Virus record (IMG/VR): IMGVR_UViG_3300047388_000361 | Coordinates: 1-35,109 of that record | Length of the DNA: 35,109 nucleotides | Direction: 5' to 3' (one strand) | Source of the DNA: a virus | Shown: positions 26,098 to 34,161 of the stretch, piece after piece | How positions within the stretch are numbered: the stretch's first letter is position 1 | Layout: the number at the start of each line of letters is the position of its first letter | Position numbers and translations under genes: made by a program | The notes under the pieces: generated by a model | Told to the model about the DNA's origin: nothing | The model's database searches: none | The model's input: only the letters and a program-made list of their open reading frames with translations

Positions 26098-28500
26098 ATG
26101 CCTTTTGACAGATTTCTCATATCACCTTTTTCAACAGGTCTTCAAACCGATGAGCGTCCTTGGAAAATTATGGACGATGCCTTCTTTCAACTTCAAAATG
26201 CTTATGTATTTAGAGGAAGGGTAAGAAAGCGTTTCGGATCAACTTTAATGGGCACGATGCCACAACTTTCTCGCTTACGTATAAATATTGGAACAAATAC
26301 TAATGCTGCGATGAATCTACCAGCAAATACTACTACGCATACACCACAATTAGCAATAGGGCAGATGTTCACTTTAGGGCCTATTATATTTACCGTTTAT
26401 CAACTTGGCGCTGGAGTTGCTACTTATACAACAAATGCCGCAGTTACAGCTGTAGTAGATAGTACTACTTCACCAAATACTATAACAATAACGGGCGGTG
26501 CATTAGTAAATCTCTACTGGTATCCAAGCCTTCCTGTTATGGGAATAACACAATATCTAAAAGGCGATATTAATGACCATCCTACGTATGCATTCGATAC
26601 TGAATTTGCTTACATCTATTCTAATCCTGGTTGGGAAAGATCAGGAACAGGTGCAGCGCCTATATGGCATGGTAGTAATGATGATTATTTTTGGGCAACT
26701 AATTGGCAAGGAAGCACGACTTCATCAAATACCGGGCAACCAGTTTTATTTGTAACTAACTTCCATGTGACAAATTATAATGGAGCTGGGGCTGCAACGG
26801 ATGATCCAATTTGGTATACCCAAGATGGAAATACATGGAATTCTATAACTACTTCAGCAAGTAATGGATTTTATTTCCTTCCGGCTAGCGGTAGTGCATT
26901 TCCGAATGGTCCTTTTATAGTAACTGTTCGTATTATTGTCCCGTTTAAAAATAGATTAGTTTTACTTAATACGGTTGAAAACAATAACTCAGGTGGGTTT
27001 GGAGCAGGAACTAACACAAATTATGTTAATAGAGCGCGTTATTCTTTTAACGGCTCTCCATTTGCTCCAAATGCTTGGTATGAACCAAATACTCGGGATA
27101 GTTCTGGAAATATTGCAGCAGGTGCAGGATTTATTGACGCCTCAACAGAAGAGAAAATTATTTCAGCGCAATTTATTAAAGACAGGTTAATCGTTTATTT
27201 TGAACGATCTACATGGGAATTGGCCTATACCGGCAACGAGATTCTACCATTTGTATGGCAAAAACTTAATAATGAACTTGGATCTCAGTCAACATTCTCT
27301 ACTGTTCCTTTTGATAAAGAAATATTAACAGTAGGTAATACCGGTGTTCATTCTTGTAATGGCTCAAACGTCGCGCGTGTTGATAATAAGATTCCACAAT
27401 TTATATTTGATGATGTTTCAGCTGAAGCAGATAATGTAGTTCGTATTGCTGGTATACGCGATTATGATTTTGAAATGGTATATTGGGCTTTTGTAAGTAC
27501 TGAAGCTGCGGCTCCATCTGAACCAACGCAGGTATTTCCTAACCAGATATTAGTTTATAACTATAAAACAGGTTCATGGGCTATCAATGACGATTGCTTT
27601 ACCTCTTTTGGTTATTTAGAACAGCAATCAGACATTACCTGGCAATCCTCAGCACCAACAACTTGGGAACAATTTAATGGTACCTGGATTGAAGGTGTAA
27701 CCCAGGCTAATAATAGGCAGATATTAGGTGGAACTCCTGAAGGATTTGTTCTTATTATCAATCCGGATAGATCAAGAAATGCAGCATCAATGCAAATAAC
27801 TGATATGTCGCTTTCAGTAAATATTCTTACTTTAACTATTATTAACCATAATTTTGCAGAAAGTGCTCAAGAATATCCCGATTCTGGAATCTATGTTCTT
27901 TTTGAAAACGTATCGAGTAGCATTTCTTCAGTTCAGACCTATCTTAATGGAAATATATTTCAGATAAATAGTGTCCCTGATGTTAATACCATTACTATAG
28001 TTGTTTATCCCATACCATTTACGGGCGGATTAACTGGTTATGAAGGTGGCGGAACTCTTGCTCGTGTTTCAAATGTTCAATGTTATACGAAACAATGGAA
28101 CCCATATGATAAGCAAGATCAAAATGTGTATATTCAGCGAATAGATTTTATAGTTCAAAAAACGGGAGATTTTAATCCTGTTGAAGAGGGTGGTCAAATC
28201 ACAGTAGATTATTATCCATCGGCAACTGAACTTTCTATGATTGAAGAAGGTACAGCTTCAAATGCTATTATGGGAAACAATATTCTTGAAACAACGCCTT
28301 ATGATCCAGCTATTTATCCTTTAGAATCAGAACAAGAGCGATTAGTACACCCTATTTATTTCCAGAGTGATGGAACATGTATCCAACTGGCAATGTATAT
28401 GAGTCAACAGCAAATGACAAACCCATCAATTTCTTTAGCAGATTTTGAATTAGAAGGCATGATTCTTTGGACACAGCCAACAACATCTAGGATGCAATAA
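26098..28500 (+). CDS. large virion (tail) protein, 800 aa
   Basis: Starts MPFDRFLISPFSTGLQTDER, then PWKIMDDAFFQLQNAYVFRG and RVRKRFGSTLMG, a highly conserved-looking entry. The body is rich in Trp, Tyr and beta turns, with repeat-like stretches (PVLFVTNFHVTNY, KNRLVLLNTVE, FIKDRLIVYFERSTWEL, VGNTGVHSCNGSNV) suggesting a beta-propeller or stacked beta sheets. Around residue 580 an FCCH-like module (INHNFAE...LNGNIFQINSV) is embedded. Size and position suggest a main tail-tube, hub or stabilising protein. AGGAG precedes the ATG and the stop overlaps the next gene (TAATG). Confidence 0.65.
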   Translation: MPFDRFLISPFSTGLQTDERPWKIMDDAFFQLQNAYVFRGRVRKRFGSTLMGTMPQLSRLRINIGTNTNAAMNLPANTTTHTPQLAIGQMFTLGPIIFTVYQLGAGVATYTTNAAVTAVVDSTTSPNTITITGGALVNLYWYPSLPVMGITQYLKGDINDHPTYAFDTEFAYIYSNPGWERSGTGAAPIWHGSNDDYFWATNWQGSTTSSNTGQPVLFVTNFHVTNYNGAGAATDDPIWYTQDGNTWNSITTSASNGFYFLPASGSAFPNGPFIVTVRIIVPFKNRLVLLNTVENNNSGGFGAGTNTNYVNRARYSFNGSPFAPNAWYEPNTRDSSGNIAAGAGFIDASTEEKIISAQFIKDRLIVYFERSTWELAYTGNEILPFVWQKLNNELGSQSTFSTVPFDKEILTVGNTGVHSCNGSNVARVDNKIPQFIFDDVSAEADNVVRIAGIRDYDFEMVYWAFVSTEAAAPSEPTQVFPNQILVYNYKTGSWAINDDCFTSFGYLEQQSDITWQSSAPTTWEQFNGTWIEGVTQANNRQILGGTPEGFVLIINPDRSRNAASMQITDMSLSVNILTLTIINHNFAESAQEYPDSGIYVLFENVSSSISSVQTYLNGNIFQINSVPDVNTITIVVYPIPFTGGLTGYEGGGTLARVSNVQCYTKQWNPYDKQDQNVYIQRIDFIVQKTGDFNPVEEGGQITVDYYPSATELSMIEEGTASNAIMGNNILETTPYDPAIYPLESEQERLVHPIYFQSDGTCIQLAMYMSQQQMTNPSISLADFELEGMILWTQPTTSRMQ

Positions 28501-29021
28501 TGGCAAATTCATCTCAGTATGGTGCATTTGTACCATCAAATTGGATATGGGATATTCAACAACTTCAAGATATAAAAGATGTGAGTCCTGAGCTTAAAGA
28601 ACTTCTTATCCGCTTGTATCAAAACCTCAATCTTATGGCTAATGTCCTTAATGTTAAAGAAACTGGTCAATACGCCCTCATGGAAATAGTTGATGGCAAT
28701 TTATGGTTTCCTAATCCAGCAAACAATTCTTCTACCGCAGCTGGGCCTGCTGAAAGACAGGAACTTAAGAAAACATTCTTAATTAATGGAGCGTTGCCAA
28801 ATATAGGTGTTGTCACTATTCCTCATGGTATAACCGTTACTGCTAACACAACCTGGACGTATATTGAGGGTACGGCAACTAACCCAGGAGTTGGGGGTGT
28901 TTCATTGAATAGCTCATCCGCAACTATCTCCACAACAACAACTAATATAGTTATTACAACAACAGTAGATTTGTCTGCTTATACACTAACTTACATTGTG
29001 TTACGCTATCTTCAAAGTTAA
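28500..29021 (+). CDS. virion-cluster protein, 173 aa
   Basis: TAATG overlap with the 800-residue gene. The N terminus is helical: WIWDIQQLQDIKDVSPELKE, LLIRLYQNLNLMANVLNVKE. The C-terminal half is a Thr/Asn-rich beta domain (VTIPHGITVTANTTWTYIEG ... TLTYIVLRYLQS), as in small fibre or tail-tip proteins. No family recognised. Co-translation with the large tail protein suggests a common complex. Confidence 0.65.
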   Translation: MANSSQYGAFVPSNWIWDIQQLQDIKDVSPELKELLIRLYQNLNLMANVLNVKETGQYALMEIVDGNLWFPNPANNSSTAAGPAERQELKKTFLINGALPNIGVVTIPHGITVTANTTWTYIEGTATNPGVGGVSLNSSSATISTTTTNIVITTTVDLSAYTLTYIVLRYLQS

Positions 29022-29035
29022 GAAAGGTTTAAATT

Positions 29036-29701
29036 ATGGATCCACTAACAATATCAGCGCTGATAAGTGCAGCGGCCTCACTTGGTTCTGCTGGAATAGA
29101 TGCTTATAGCAGAAGTGGTAGCGGAAATAGCCAACTCAATACATTAAGACCCAATCAGGTTGGGTTGCAAGATTCATTAGTTGATAGAATCCAATCATTA
29201 TTGAATGGCCAAGGCGGACTTTCCCCTATTTCTCAGAATGCTATAAATAGATTCAATACCCAGACCGTACCTTCTCTTGCAGAAAGATTCACTTCTTTAG
29301 GCTCAGGTGGTTCTCAGGGATCATCCGCTTTTGCTGGACAACTTGGTCAGGCGGGTTCTGATCTACAGCAGCAACTTCAGGGATTAGATTTCCAACAAAT
29401 ATTACAATTACTCGGACCTGCTCTCGGTCAATCTTCAGAGAATATACAACAAGAACCAAGCAATTTCTTTAGTAATGCTTTTGGTAATGTTGATCAAAAA
29501 GCTATATTAGATCTTGTTAAAGCCTATCAGAGTGGTTCTTCAGGATCATCGTCCCCAGCAACTGCTACCGGATCAACTGGATTAAATGCTTTAAATAAGA
29601 ACTTTGGATCGGATCTTTATAAACAAAAAGCAGGAAATATTATACCAGGTATGGCTTCTTTAAACAGGCTTGGTGGAAACCCTTATAGTTTTGGTGTGTA
29701 A
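29036..29701 (+). CDS. putative DNA ejection/pilot-type protein, 221 aa
   Basis: N-terminal hydrophobic helix PLTISALISAAASLGSAGID, then a Gln/Gly/Ser-rich chain (QTVPSLAERFTSLGSGGSQG, SDLQQQLQGLDFQQILQLLG). This build, one membrane-active helix plus long helices interrupted by Gly/Ser, is common in small ejection or pilot proteins of podo- and microviruses. It overlaps the next gene by TAATG, and the three genes 29036-31876 form a row where P22 keeps its ejection proteins. Confidence 0.55.
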   Translation: MDPLTISALISAAASLGSAGIDAYSRSGSGNSQLNTLRPNQVGLQDSLVDRIQSLLNGQGGLSPISQNAINRFNTQTVPSLAERFTSLGSGGSQGSSAFAGQLGQAGSDLQQQLQGLDFQQILQLLGPALGQSSENIQQEPSNFFSNAFGNVDQKAILDLVKAYQSGSSGSSSPATATGSTGLNALNKNFGSDLYKQKAGNIIPGMASLNRLGGNPYSFGV

Positions 29702-30555
29702 TGGTACAAATAATAAAAAATCCTAATAATGAACTTGGTGCATTGCTTGGAAAGAATCTTTCTACTGGTTTAAGTGCTCTAGCGCAACATAAATTAGGCG
29801 AATTAAACCAACGTAATCAGGCTTTAGGATTACAGGCTTTAATGTCGCAATCTGGAAAACAGATAAGTCCAGAAGATGCAGATGCACTATCTAAACTAAG
29901 TCCTGACTTACTTAAAGAATATGTTAAGGGCGCTTTTAATCCTAAGTCAGCTGTAGTAGATATTAATGTAGGTGGGAAAAAACCACTTACTGAAGCTCAA
30001 CAAAAACATAGAGATACAGTCAGAAATAGTTATGAGATTAATAAAAACTTAGTTGATACCACTGAAAGAATGCTTCAAGATTTAAAGAATGGAAAGGTAC
30101 AAACCGGATTAATACCACATCTTAAATCTGAATATTGGCCTACTTCACTCAATCCAGAAACGGGAATATTTGCTAAGGATGCTGCCAACGTACTTACCTG
30201 GACAACTGAAGGGCAAAGAGGTCTTCAGTCTAAGTATAGAATACAACAGACTATGAAGGGTAAGCCCGGTGTAAATCAACTTCCTCAAGTTAATCAACAC
30301 GTACTAAGTGAAATTAATAAACGTGCTAAACATAATCTTAAGAACTTTGAAAAAGATTATCCTGGATTCAATTTAGATGATGCAGAAAATTATGATTATG
30401 AAGGGAAGCATCCAGTATATCCTGAACAAGCATCTCCAGAAGGCGAAATACTTGATGAAAAGCCAGATGCATCAAATCTACCTGATAATACAATGTGGGT
30501 AGAGGATAATGGAGAACGCCAAGTAGTTAAAGATGGCCAATGGATGCCTTATTAA
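29701..30555 (+). CDS. putative ejection protein, 284 aa
   Basis: Helical and charged: NELGALLGKNLSTGLSALAQ, HKLGELNQRNQALGLQALMS, then LTEAQQKHRDTVRNSYEINK. The region AANVLTWTTEGQRGLQSKYR and VNQHVLSEINKRAKHNLKNF is followed by an acidic tail with a final WVEDNGERQVVKDGQWMPY. No enzymatic motif. Role inferred from neighbours (TAATG overlap with the pilot-type gene) and composition only. Confidence 0.5.
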   Translation: MVQIIKNPNNELGALLGKNLSTGLSALAQHKLGELNQRNQALGLQALMSQSGKQISPEDADALSKLSPDLLKEYVKGAFNPKSAVVDINVGGKKPLTEAQQKHRDTVRNSYEINKNLVDTTERMLQDLKNGKVQTGLIPHLKSEYWPTSLNPETGIFAKDAANVLTWTTEGQRGLQSKYRIQQTMKGKPGVNQLPQVNQHVLSEINKRAKHNLKNFEKDYPGFNLDDAENYDYEGKHPVYPEQASPEGEILDEKPDASNLPDNTMWVEDNGERQVVKDGQWMPY

Positions 30556-30565
30556 TGGAGAGATA

Positions 30566-31876
30566 ATGGGAAGATTAATATTGCCAAATGTAGAAGCTAG
30601 CCAACAACAACCACAGGAAACGGGTCTATTGGGTCAGGCTGGTCAAGGTGCATTAGACTTAGTAGCAACTCTTGCTGGAATTCCAGGATCATTATTAGAA
30701 TCGGGACGTAATAGCCAATTTGCTCAATCAATAAAACAGCAACGTAATGGTAATGTTTTTGAACCATCTGCTCCAACTTCGCAAAACCTTGTTTCTGGTG
30801 CAAGAAAATTAACTGGGTATGCTGAACCGCAGACAACAGCCCAAAGATTCGCTTATAATGCTGGTCAAGCAATTCCACAAACAGCCGCAGCATTATTAAC
30901 CGGTGGAGCAAGCGCCGCTGTTCCTGCGGCTGCAGCAGGAGTGGGAAGTGCAGCAGGTAAAACCGCATCTCAAGAACTGGGATTAGGGACTATAGGTGAT
31001 ATAGCTTTATCTGTCATCGGTGGAGGATTGGGTTCTAATTTAGCGCGTGGCGGAACAAAAGCAATCGCAAATAGAATTCCTGTTATACGAAGAGAATCTT
31101 ACAAAACTGCTGAAGAAGCTGGTAAAAAGTTACCTCTTGTTGGTGGCGATGTCTCTCAAGTTCAAAAAGATATATTGAATATCGAAGCTAATGCTAAAAA
31201 TGCTATCGGTGGTCCATTATCAAAAAAATATTATAAACAATTGCTGCATGATACAAATACATTAACCGATAAGATAAAAAAGGGTAATGCAAATGTATGG
31301 GATTTAGTAGAAGCAAAGAAGAAATTAAATACAATCGCTTATGATTATAAAGTTCCTGATAAAGTAAGATATGCTTTTGGTGATGCTAGAGATTCATTGA
31401 ATAATACAATACGTAATTTTGAAGAAGTTTATAAAGAATTTGGTATGCCATATCGAAAAGGTGAGAATCTTACTACATTCATAAAAGGATCAGAACGATT
31501 TAAGGATTTCTTTAAGCAGCATAAAGAATTAGATGGATTATTGAGTGATCTTCCCAATGAAGTTACGCATATTATAAAACAGATTGGTTCACCAAGCACT
31601 TTATCAAAGACTTTATATAAAGCAGCAGTAGCGCCCTTAAGAGTTCCTGTTAAATATGCCGCCAATGAATATAAGAATGCGCGTGAGTTATTAAGCAATC
31701 CTGAAACGGGGAAACTTATTCAGGAATTATATAAAGGCATAGCTGAGGATAACGTGGGTAATGTCGCACGATCTTTATTGAGTTTAACCGGGAATGGAGA
31801 AGAAAATACTAATCAGCCACAACAGTCCCAACAAAAAACAGAAAAAGCGCGTGGAAGATTAATATTACCATCATGA
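30566..31876 (+). CDS. putative ejection (injection) protein with GRLILP at both ends, 436 aa
   Basis: I take the ATG at 30566 (TGGAGAGATA in front) over 30533. The start is MGRLILPNVEASQQQPQETG; a Gly/Ala-rich hydrophobic region covers residues 20-170 (ALLTGGASAAVPAAAAGVGS, GDIALSVIGGGLGSNLARGG); long helices follow (residues 190-400). The end is KARGRLILPS. GRLILP thus opens and closes the protein, with matching DNA. Amphipathic and membrane-active traits fit a protein released from the virion to carry DNA across the envelope. It ends the main rightward late transcript. Confidence 0.6.
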   Translation: MGRLILPNVEASQQQPQETGLLGQAGQGALDLVATLAGIPGSLLESGRNSQFAQSIKQQRNGNVFEPSAPTSQNLVSGARKLTGYAEPQTTAQRFAYNAGQAIPQTAAALLTGGASAAVPAAAAGVGSAAGKTASQELGLGTIGDIALSVIGGGLGSNLARGGTKAIANRIPVIRRESYKTAEEAGKKLPLVGGDVSQVQKDILNIEANAKNAIGGPLSKKYYKQLLHDTNTLTDKIKKGNANVWDLVEAKKKLNTIAYDYKVPDKVRYAFGDARDSLNNTIRNFEEVYKEFGMPYRKGENLTTFIKGSERFKDFFKQHKELDGLLSDLPNEVTHIIKQIGSPSTLSKTLYKAAVAPLRVPVKYAANEYKNARELLSNPETGKLIQELYKGIAEDNVGNVARSLLSLTGNGEENTNQPQQSQQKTEKARGRLILPS

Positions 31877-31930
31877 TGATATGCCATCATAAATAATCAA
31901 AGCTATTATTATCCAAAATACAATGTGCAT
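31871..31930 (-). CDS. 19-residue membrane peptide
   Basis: MHIVFWIIIALIIYDGISS, a single hydrophobic helix. Support is a consensus AGGAGG at 7-nt spacing in front of the ATG and position 11 nt after the Cys-rich gene. It overlaps the end of the convergent ejection gene by 6 nt. Function unknown. Confidence 0.45.
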   Translation of the reverse strand: MHIVFWIIIALIIYDGISS

Positions 31931-31941
31931 TATTATTCCTC

Positions 31942-32085
31942 CTAGCAATCGCAGCATTCATTAAAATCATCAGGACCTGATGGTTGGCCATAAGAACAAC
32001 CGTTATTTGTGTGTTGTAAGAAGCAAGATTCGCATAAGCAGCTTATCTCGCATTTAGTGAAATTTGTGATATTATTATTTTGCAT
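31942..32085 (-). CDS. Cys-rich small protein, 47 aa
   Basis: Eight Cys in 47 residues: KCEISCLCESCFLQ, NGCSYGQ and a final NECCDC. Paired spacing (C...CxCxxC, CCDC) suggests bound zinc or, if exported, disulphides. GGAG is 8 nt before the ATG. It is not seen on the opposite strand as a real frame. No family recognised. It forms a two-gene unit with the 19-residue membrane peptide. Confidence 0.55.
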   Translation of the reverse strand: MQNNNITNFTKCEISCLCESCFLQHTNNGCSYGQPSGPDDFNECCDC

Positions 32086-32124
32086 TCGAAGTACTCCGAT
32101 TCTTCAGTGTTTAATTACTATTCG

Positions 32125-32158
32125 AATCCCCATGTATTACAACCACGTGGGGATTTTC
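32125..32158 (+). terminator. terminator closing the rightward late transcript
   Basis: 11-bp stem AATCCCCATGT (32125-32135) with ACGTGGGGATT (32145-32155), one T.G pair, 9-nt loop, then TTCATTT. It lies between convergent units and directly before the end of the minus-strand gene at 32161, so it could serve both directions. Confidence 0.65.
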
Positions 32159-32160
32159 AT

Positions 32161-32370
32161 TTAATTTGTTCTATATGATCTATGGTTAGATTCAGGATTA
32201 ATGACAGTAATATTGATAATGATAAGATGACAATTTCGACCATAGTATTCCTCTGGTAAAGTATCGTCTCTGTATTCTACCACGTCATCATCAAACGGAA
32301 CAAATTCTATATCTTCCAAGTCATTACCTAGAAGTGAAAAATATAAAAATGATAACCATATATTATTCAT
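32161..32370 (-). CDS. hypothetical protein, 69 aa
   Basis: N terminus MNNIWLSFLYFSLLGNDLED is hydrophobic and short, perhaps a weak signal. The middle is very acidic (DIEFVPFDDDVVEYRDD), and the end is beta-like (CHLIIINITVINPES). ATGA overlap with the RHH gene makes it the third gene of that operon. Its acidic patch could make it a partner of the basic RHH proteins, a purely positional idea. Confidence 0.55.
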   Translation of the reverse strand: MNNIWLSFLYFSLLGNDLEDIEFVPFDDDVVEYRDDTLPEEYYGRNCHLIIINITVINPESNHRSYRTN

Positions 32371-32537
32371 AAATTCTCCAAATTATCTCTCTCCAATTTT
32401 TCATTGATAGCATCATATATCCATTCTCTAACGGTTATAAAGTTTTCCATACAATGCTTCTTAACTTTCTCATGCTGTTCGCTATCAACATCATAATGTG
32501 ATCTTGATATACGCTTTTCCCTTTTATATTCATCCAT
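32367..32537 (-). CDS. ribbon-helix-helix protein 2, 56 aa
   Basis: Start fixed by TAATG overlap with the upstream RHH gene at 32537. RISRSHYDVDSEQHEKVKKH, CMENFITVREWIYDAINEKL: a basic strand, helix, turn and second helix as in Arc/MetJ-type repressors, which dimerise and insert the paired strands into the major groove. It is a paralogue of the gene upstream. Likely a transcriptional regulator or an antitoxin-like protein; the inverted repeat at 32750-32768 is a possible target. Confidence 0.65.
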   Translation of the reverse strand: MDEYKREKRISRSHYDVDSEQHEKVKKHCMENFITVREWIYDAINEKLERDNLENL

Positions 32538-32716
32538 TACCAACCCAATTCTTTTTCTCTTTTTATCTTTTCGCCACAAGCCTCAAGAATCCAATCCTTC
32601 ATACTCATGTTTTTTTCCATAGCGCGTAATTTCAAATCTTCATGCCATTCTTTATGCACATCAAAAGCTATCTGCTTTAAACCAATACGGTCTCTAAGTC
32701 TTTTTTTCTTTTCCAT
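32537..32716 (-). CDS. ribbon-helix-helix protein 1, 59 aa
   Basis: RLRDRIGLKQIAFDVHKEWH then EDLKLRAMEKNMSMKDWILE and ACGEKIKREKELGW: the same strand-helix-helix plan as its neighbour (compare VREWIYDAINEKL with MKDWILEACGEKI). First gene of the leftward operon behind a good promoter. Two different RHH subunits made in tandem could form a heterodimer. DNA binding is inferred from the fold pattern. Confidence 0.68.
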   Translation of the reverse strand: MEKKKRLRDRIGLKQIAFDVHKEWHEDLKLRAMEKNMSMKDWILEACGEKIKREKELGW

Positions 32717-32737
32717 ACTTTACCCTTTACTTTATAT

Positions 32738-32768
32738 ATTATACAACAACCTAGTCCATGTGTCTAGG
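32738..32768 (-). promoter_or_regulatory. promoter with overlapping inverted repeat for the RHH operon
   Basis: On the minus strand TAGACA (32766-32761), 17-nt spacer, perfect TATAAT (32743-32738). CCTAG (32750-32754) and CTAGG (32764-32768) form an inverted repeat across the -35 and spacer, the position expected for an autorepressor site. Confidence 0.6.
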
Positions 32769-32784
32769 GTGATTAGGGAATTAG

Positions 32785-32831
32785 TTTACATTGTGTTCTA
32801 CTAAGTTATAAATATATTTTTTATAACTTAG
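32785..32831 (+). promoter_or_regulatory. promoter and leader hairpin of the 32841 fibre gene
   Basis: TTTACA (32785-32790), 16 nt, TATAAA (32807-32812). A perfect 12-bp inverted repeat, CTAAGTTATAAA (32801-32812) with TTTATAACTTAG (32820-32831), covers the -10 and ends inside the ribosome site TAGGAG. It could be an operator or, in the RNA, a start-site hairpin. Confidence 0.5.
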
Positions 32832-32840
32832 GAGATTATT

Positions 32841-33809
32841 ATGGCCAACACCCCAAGGCTTGTTTCAGCATATACACTTGATGCTCTAACCCCTTTAAGT
32901 CCAAAACCAATAGCAGCAAACCGCGCGCCAACAACAGCCGATACCGGTTATATTCCAGGCCAACTTTGGATCTTTGTAGCTAATAATGCTGCATATATTC
33001 TTACCTCGGTCGCAAATGGTTTAGCAAACTGGTTACTGATCGAAACATCTGGCGGAGCAGGTGTATTCACAACCCTTGTTTCTACTGGTCAGTTTAATCT
33101 TGATACCACAGCAGTCGGAGCTAATACTCTTGGTAATACTACCGGTGGAACTTCTCTGGCTATATCAGTGGGTACAGGTGGCTTTTCTGTTACTGGCGTA
33201 GCTGGTTCAGCTATAACAATAGGTACTGGGGTAACAACCGGAGCTATATCATTTGCAGGCGATCAAACAACGGGAACATTAAATATTGGTGGTACTGGTG
33301 CTAACTCAGGTACGGCTACTATTCTTGGTGGAACTGGCGCTCAAATTGTTAATATAGCAAACTCTACTGGTGGAAAAACAGTAAATATTGCTACTGGTGC
33401 TGGCATCAATGATGTGGTTATCGGTTCTCTTACAACTTCATCGCAAACCATTATTCAAGCTGGTACTAACGGTCTTGAGTTGAATGCTGGTGGTGCAGTG
33501 ACGGTTGCTACAGCTACTAACTCTACTGCCACAACAACCGCTGTTATTAATAAGAACGTTGGCCAGGCGACATTCACCGGTCAAACAACTGCTGCTGCAG
33601 GATCGTTAGTTCTTACTATCACCAACTCAGTTGTAAGCGCTACATCAGCAATATTGGTAAGCGCTGCAAACCAAGGTTCTAATGATGCTCAGATGACTGT
33701 TACACGCGTACAGCCTGGTACGGGATCATTTGTAGTGACTCTTTTAAATAATGGCGCTGCTGCCCTTAACGGTGATGTTCTTATTACCTTTTGGGTTGTA
33801 GCCGTATAA
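32841..33809 (+). CDS. tail fibre with Gly/Thr/Ala-rich beta-structure, 322 aa
   Basis: Residues 1-75 hold the same N-terminal module as the fibre at 1060 (P.TADTGYIPGQLWIFVANN, LTSVANGLANWLLIE). Residues 80-230 are repeats of Gly, Thr, Asn, Ile (GTGGFSVTGVAGSAITIGTG, GGTGAQIVNIANSTGGKTVN) typical of triple beta-helices. The final 90 residues are a beta domain (QATFTGQTTAAAGSLVLTIT ... VTLLNNGAAALNGDVLITFW). A separate fibre or baseplate component is likely. It has its own promoter and starts the second late fibre unit. Confidence 0.75.
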   Translation: MANTPRLVSAYTLDALTPLSPKPIAANRAPTTADTGYIPGQLWIFVANNAAYILTSVANGLANWLLIETSGGAGVFTTLVSTGQFNLDTTAVGANTLGNTTGGTSLAISVGTGGFSVTGVAGSAITIGTGVTTGAISFAGDQTTGTLNIGGTGANSGTATILGGTGAQIVNIANSTGGKTVNIATGAGINDVVIGSLTTSSQTIIQAGTNGLELNAGGAVTVATATNSTATTTAVINKNVGQATFTGQTTAAAGSLVLTITNSVVSATSAILVSAANQGSNDAQMTVTRVQPGTGSFVVTLLNNGAAALNGDVLITFWVVAV

Positions 33810-33825
33810 AAGTATTTCGGGTGTT

Positions 33826-33915
33826 CTGAGGTGAGTAGTACCCCACGTGCTATCTCTATCACTTCAGACAACTCATTAGTGGAGAAAGGTATGAGGCTTC
33901 TTCTCCACTAATGAG
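33826..33915 (+). promoter_or_regulatory. two consecutive intergenic hairpins
   Basis: Hairpin 1: CTGAGGTGA (33826-33834) with TCACTTCAG (33859-33867). Hairpin 2: perfect 15-bp stem CTCATTAGTGGAGAA (33872-33886) with TTCTCCACTAATGAG (33901-33915), 14-nt loop. Neither has a T-run, so RNA processing or stabilisation between the fibre gene and the next gene is likelier than termination. Confidence 0.6.
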
Positions 33916-33961
33916 CTATACTTTATAAATTTAATTCATTACAAGCCCCGAAGGAATAACT

Positions 33962-34159
33962 ATGAACCAAATCGCATTTTATAATATCGAAAAAGAAATA
34001 GAAGGCCGCGCTTACCGTTTATCTATGCAGATAGGATCTCCATGGGAAGAAGCTATCGCCATCTCACAAGCATTTGCCGATAAAGTTAAAGAAATAGCCG
34101 CCTTAGCAGAGGCCCAAAGAAAGGCTTCTGAAGAAATCAAACCTGAACTTACGGAGTAG
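33962..34159 (+). CDS. small helical protein, 65 aa
   Basis: MNQIAFYNIEKEIEGRAYRL, then SPWEEAIAISQAFADKVKEI and AALAEAQRKASEEIKPELTE: three amphipathic helices, the last coiled-coil-like. GAAGGAATAACT precedes the ATG; it ends 2 nt before the next gene. No family recognised. Possibly an assembly chaperone for the fibres by its place among them. Confidence 0.62.
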   Translation: MNQIAFYNIEKEIEGRAYRLSMQIGSPWEEAIAISQAFADKVKEIAALAEAQRKASEEIKPELTE

Positions 34160-34161
34160 TT

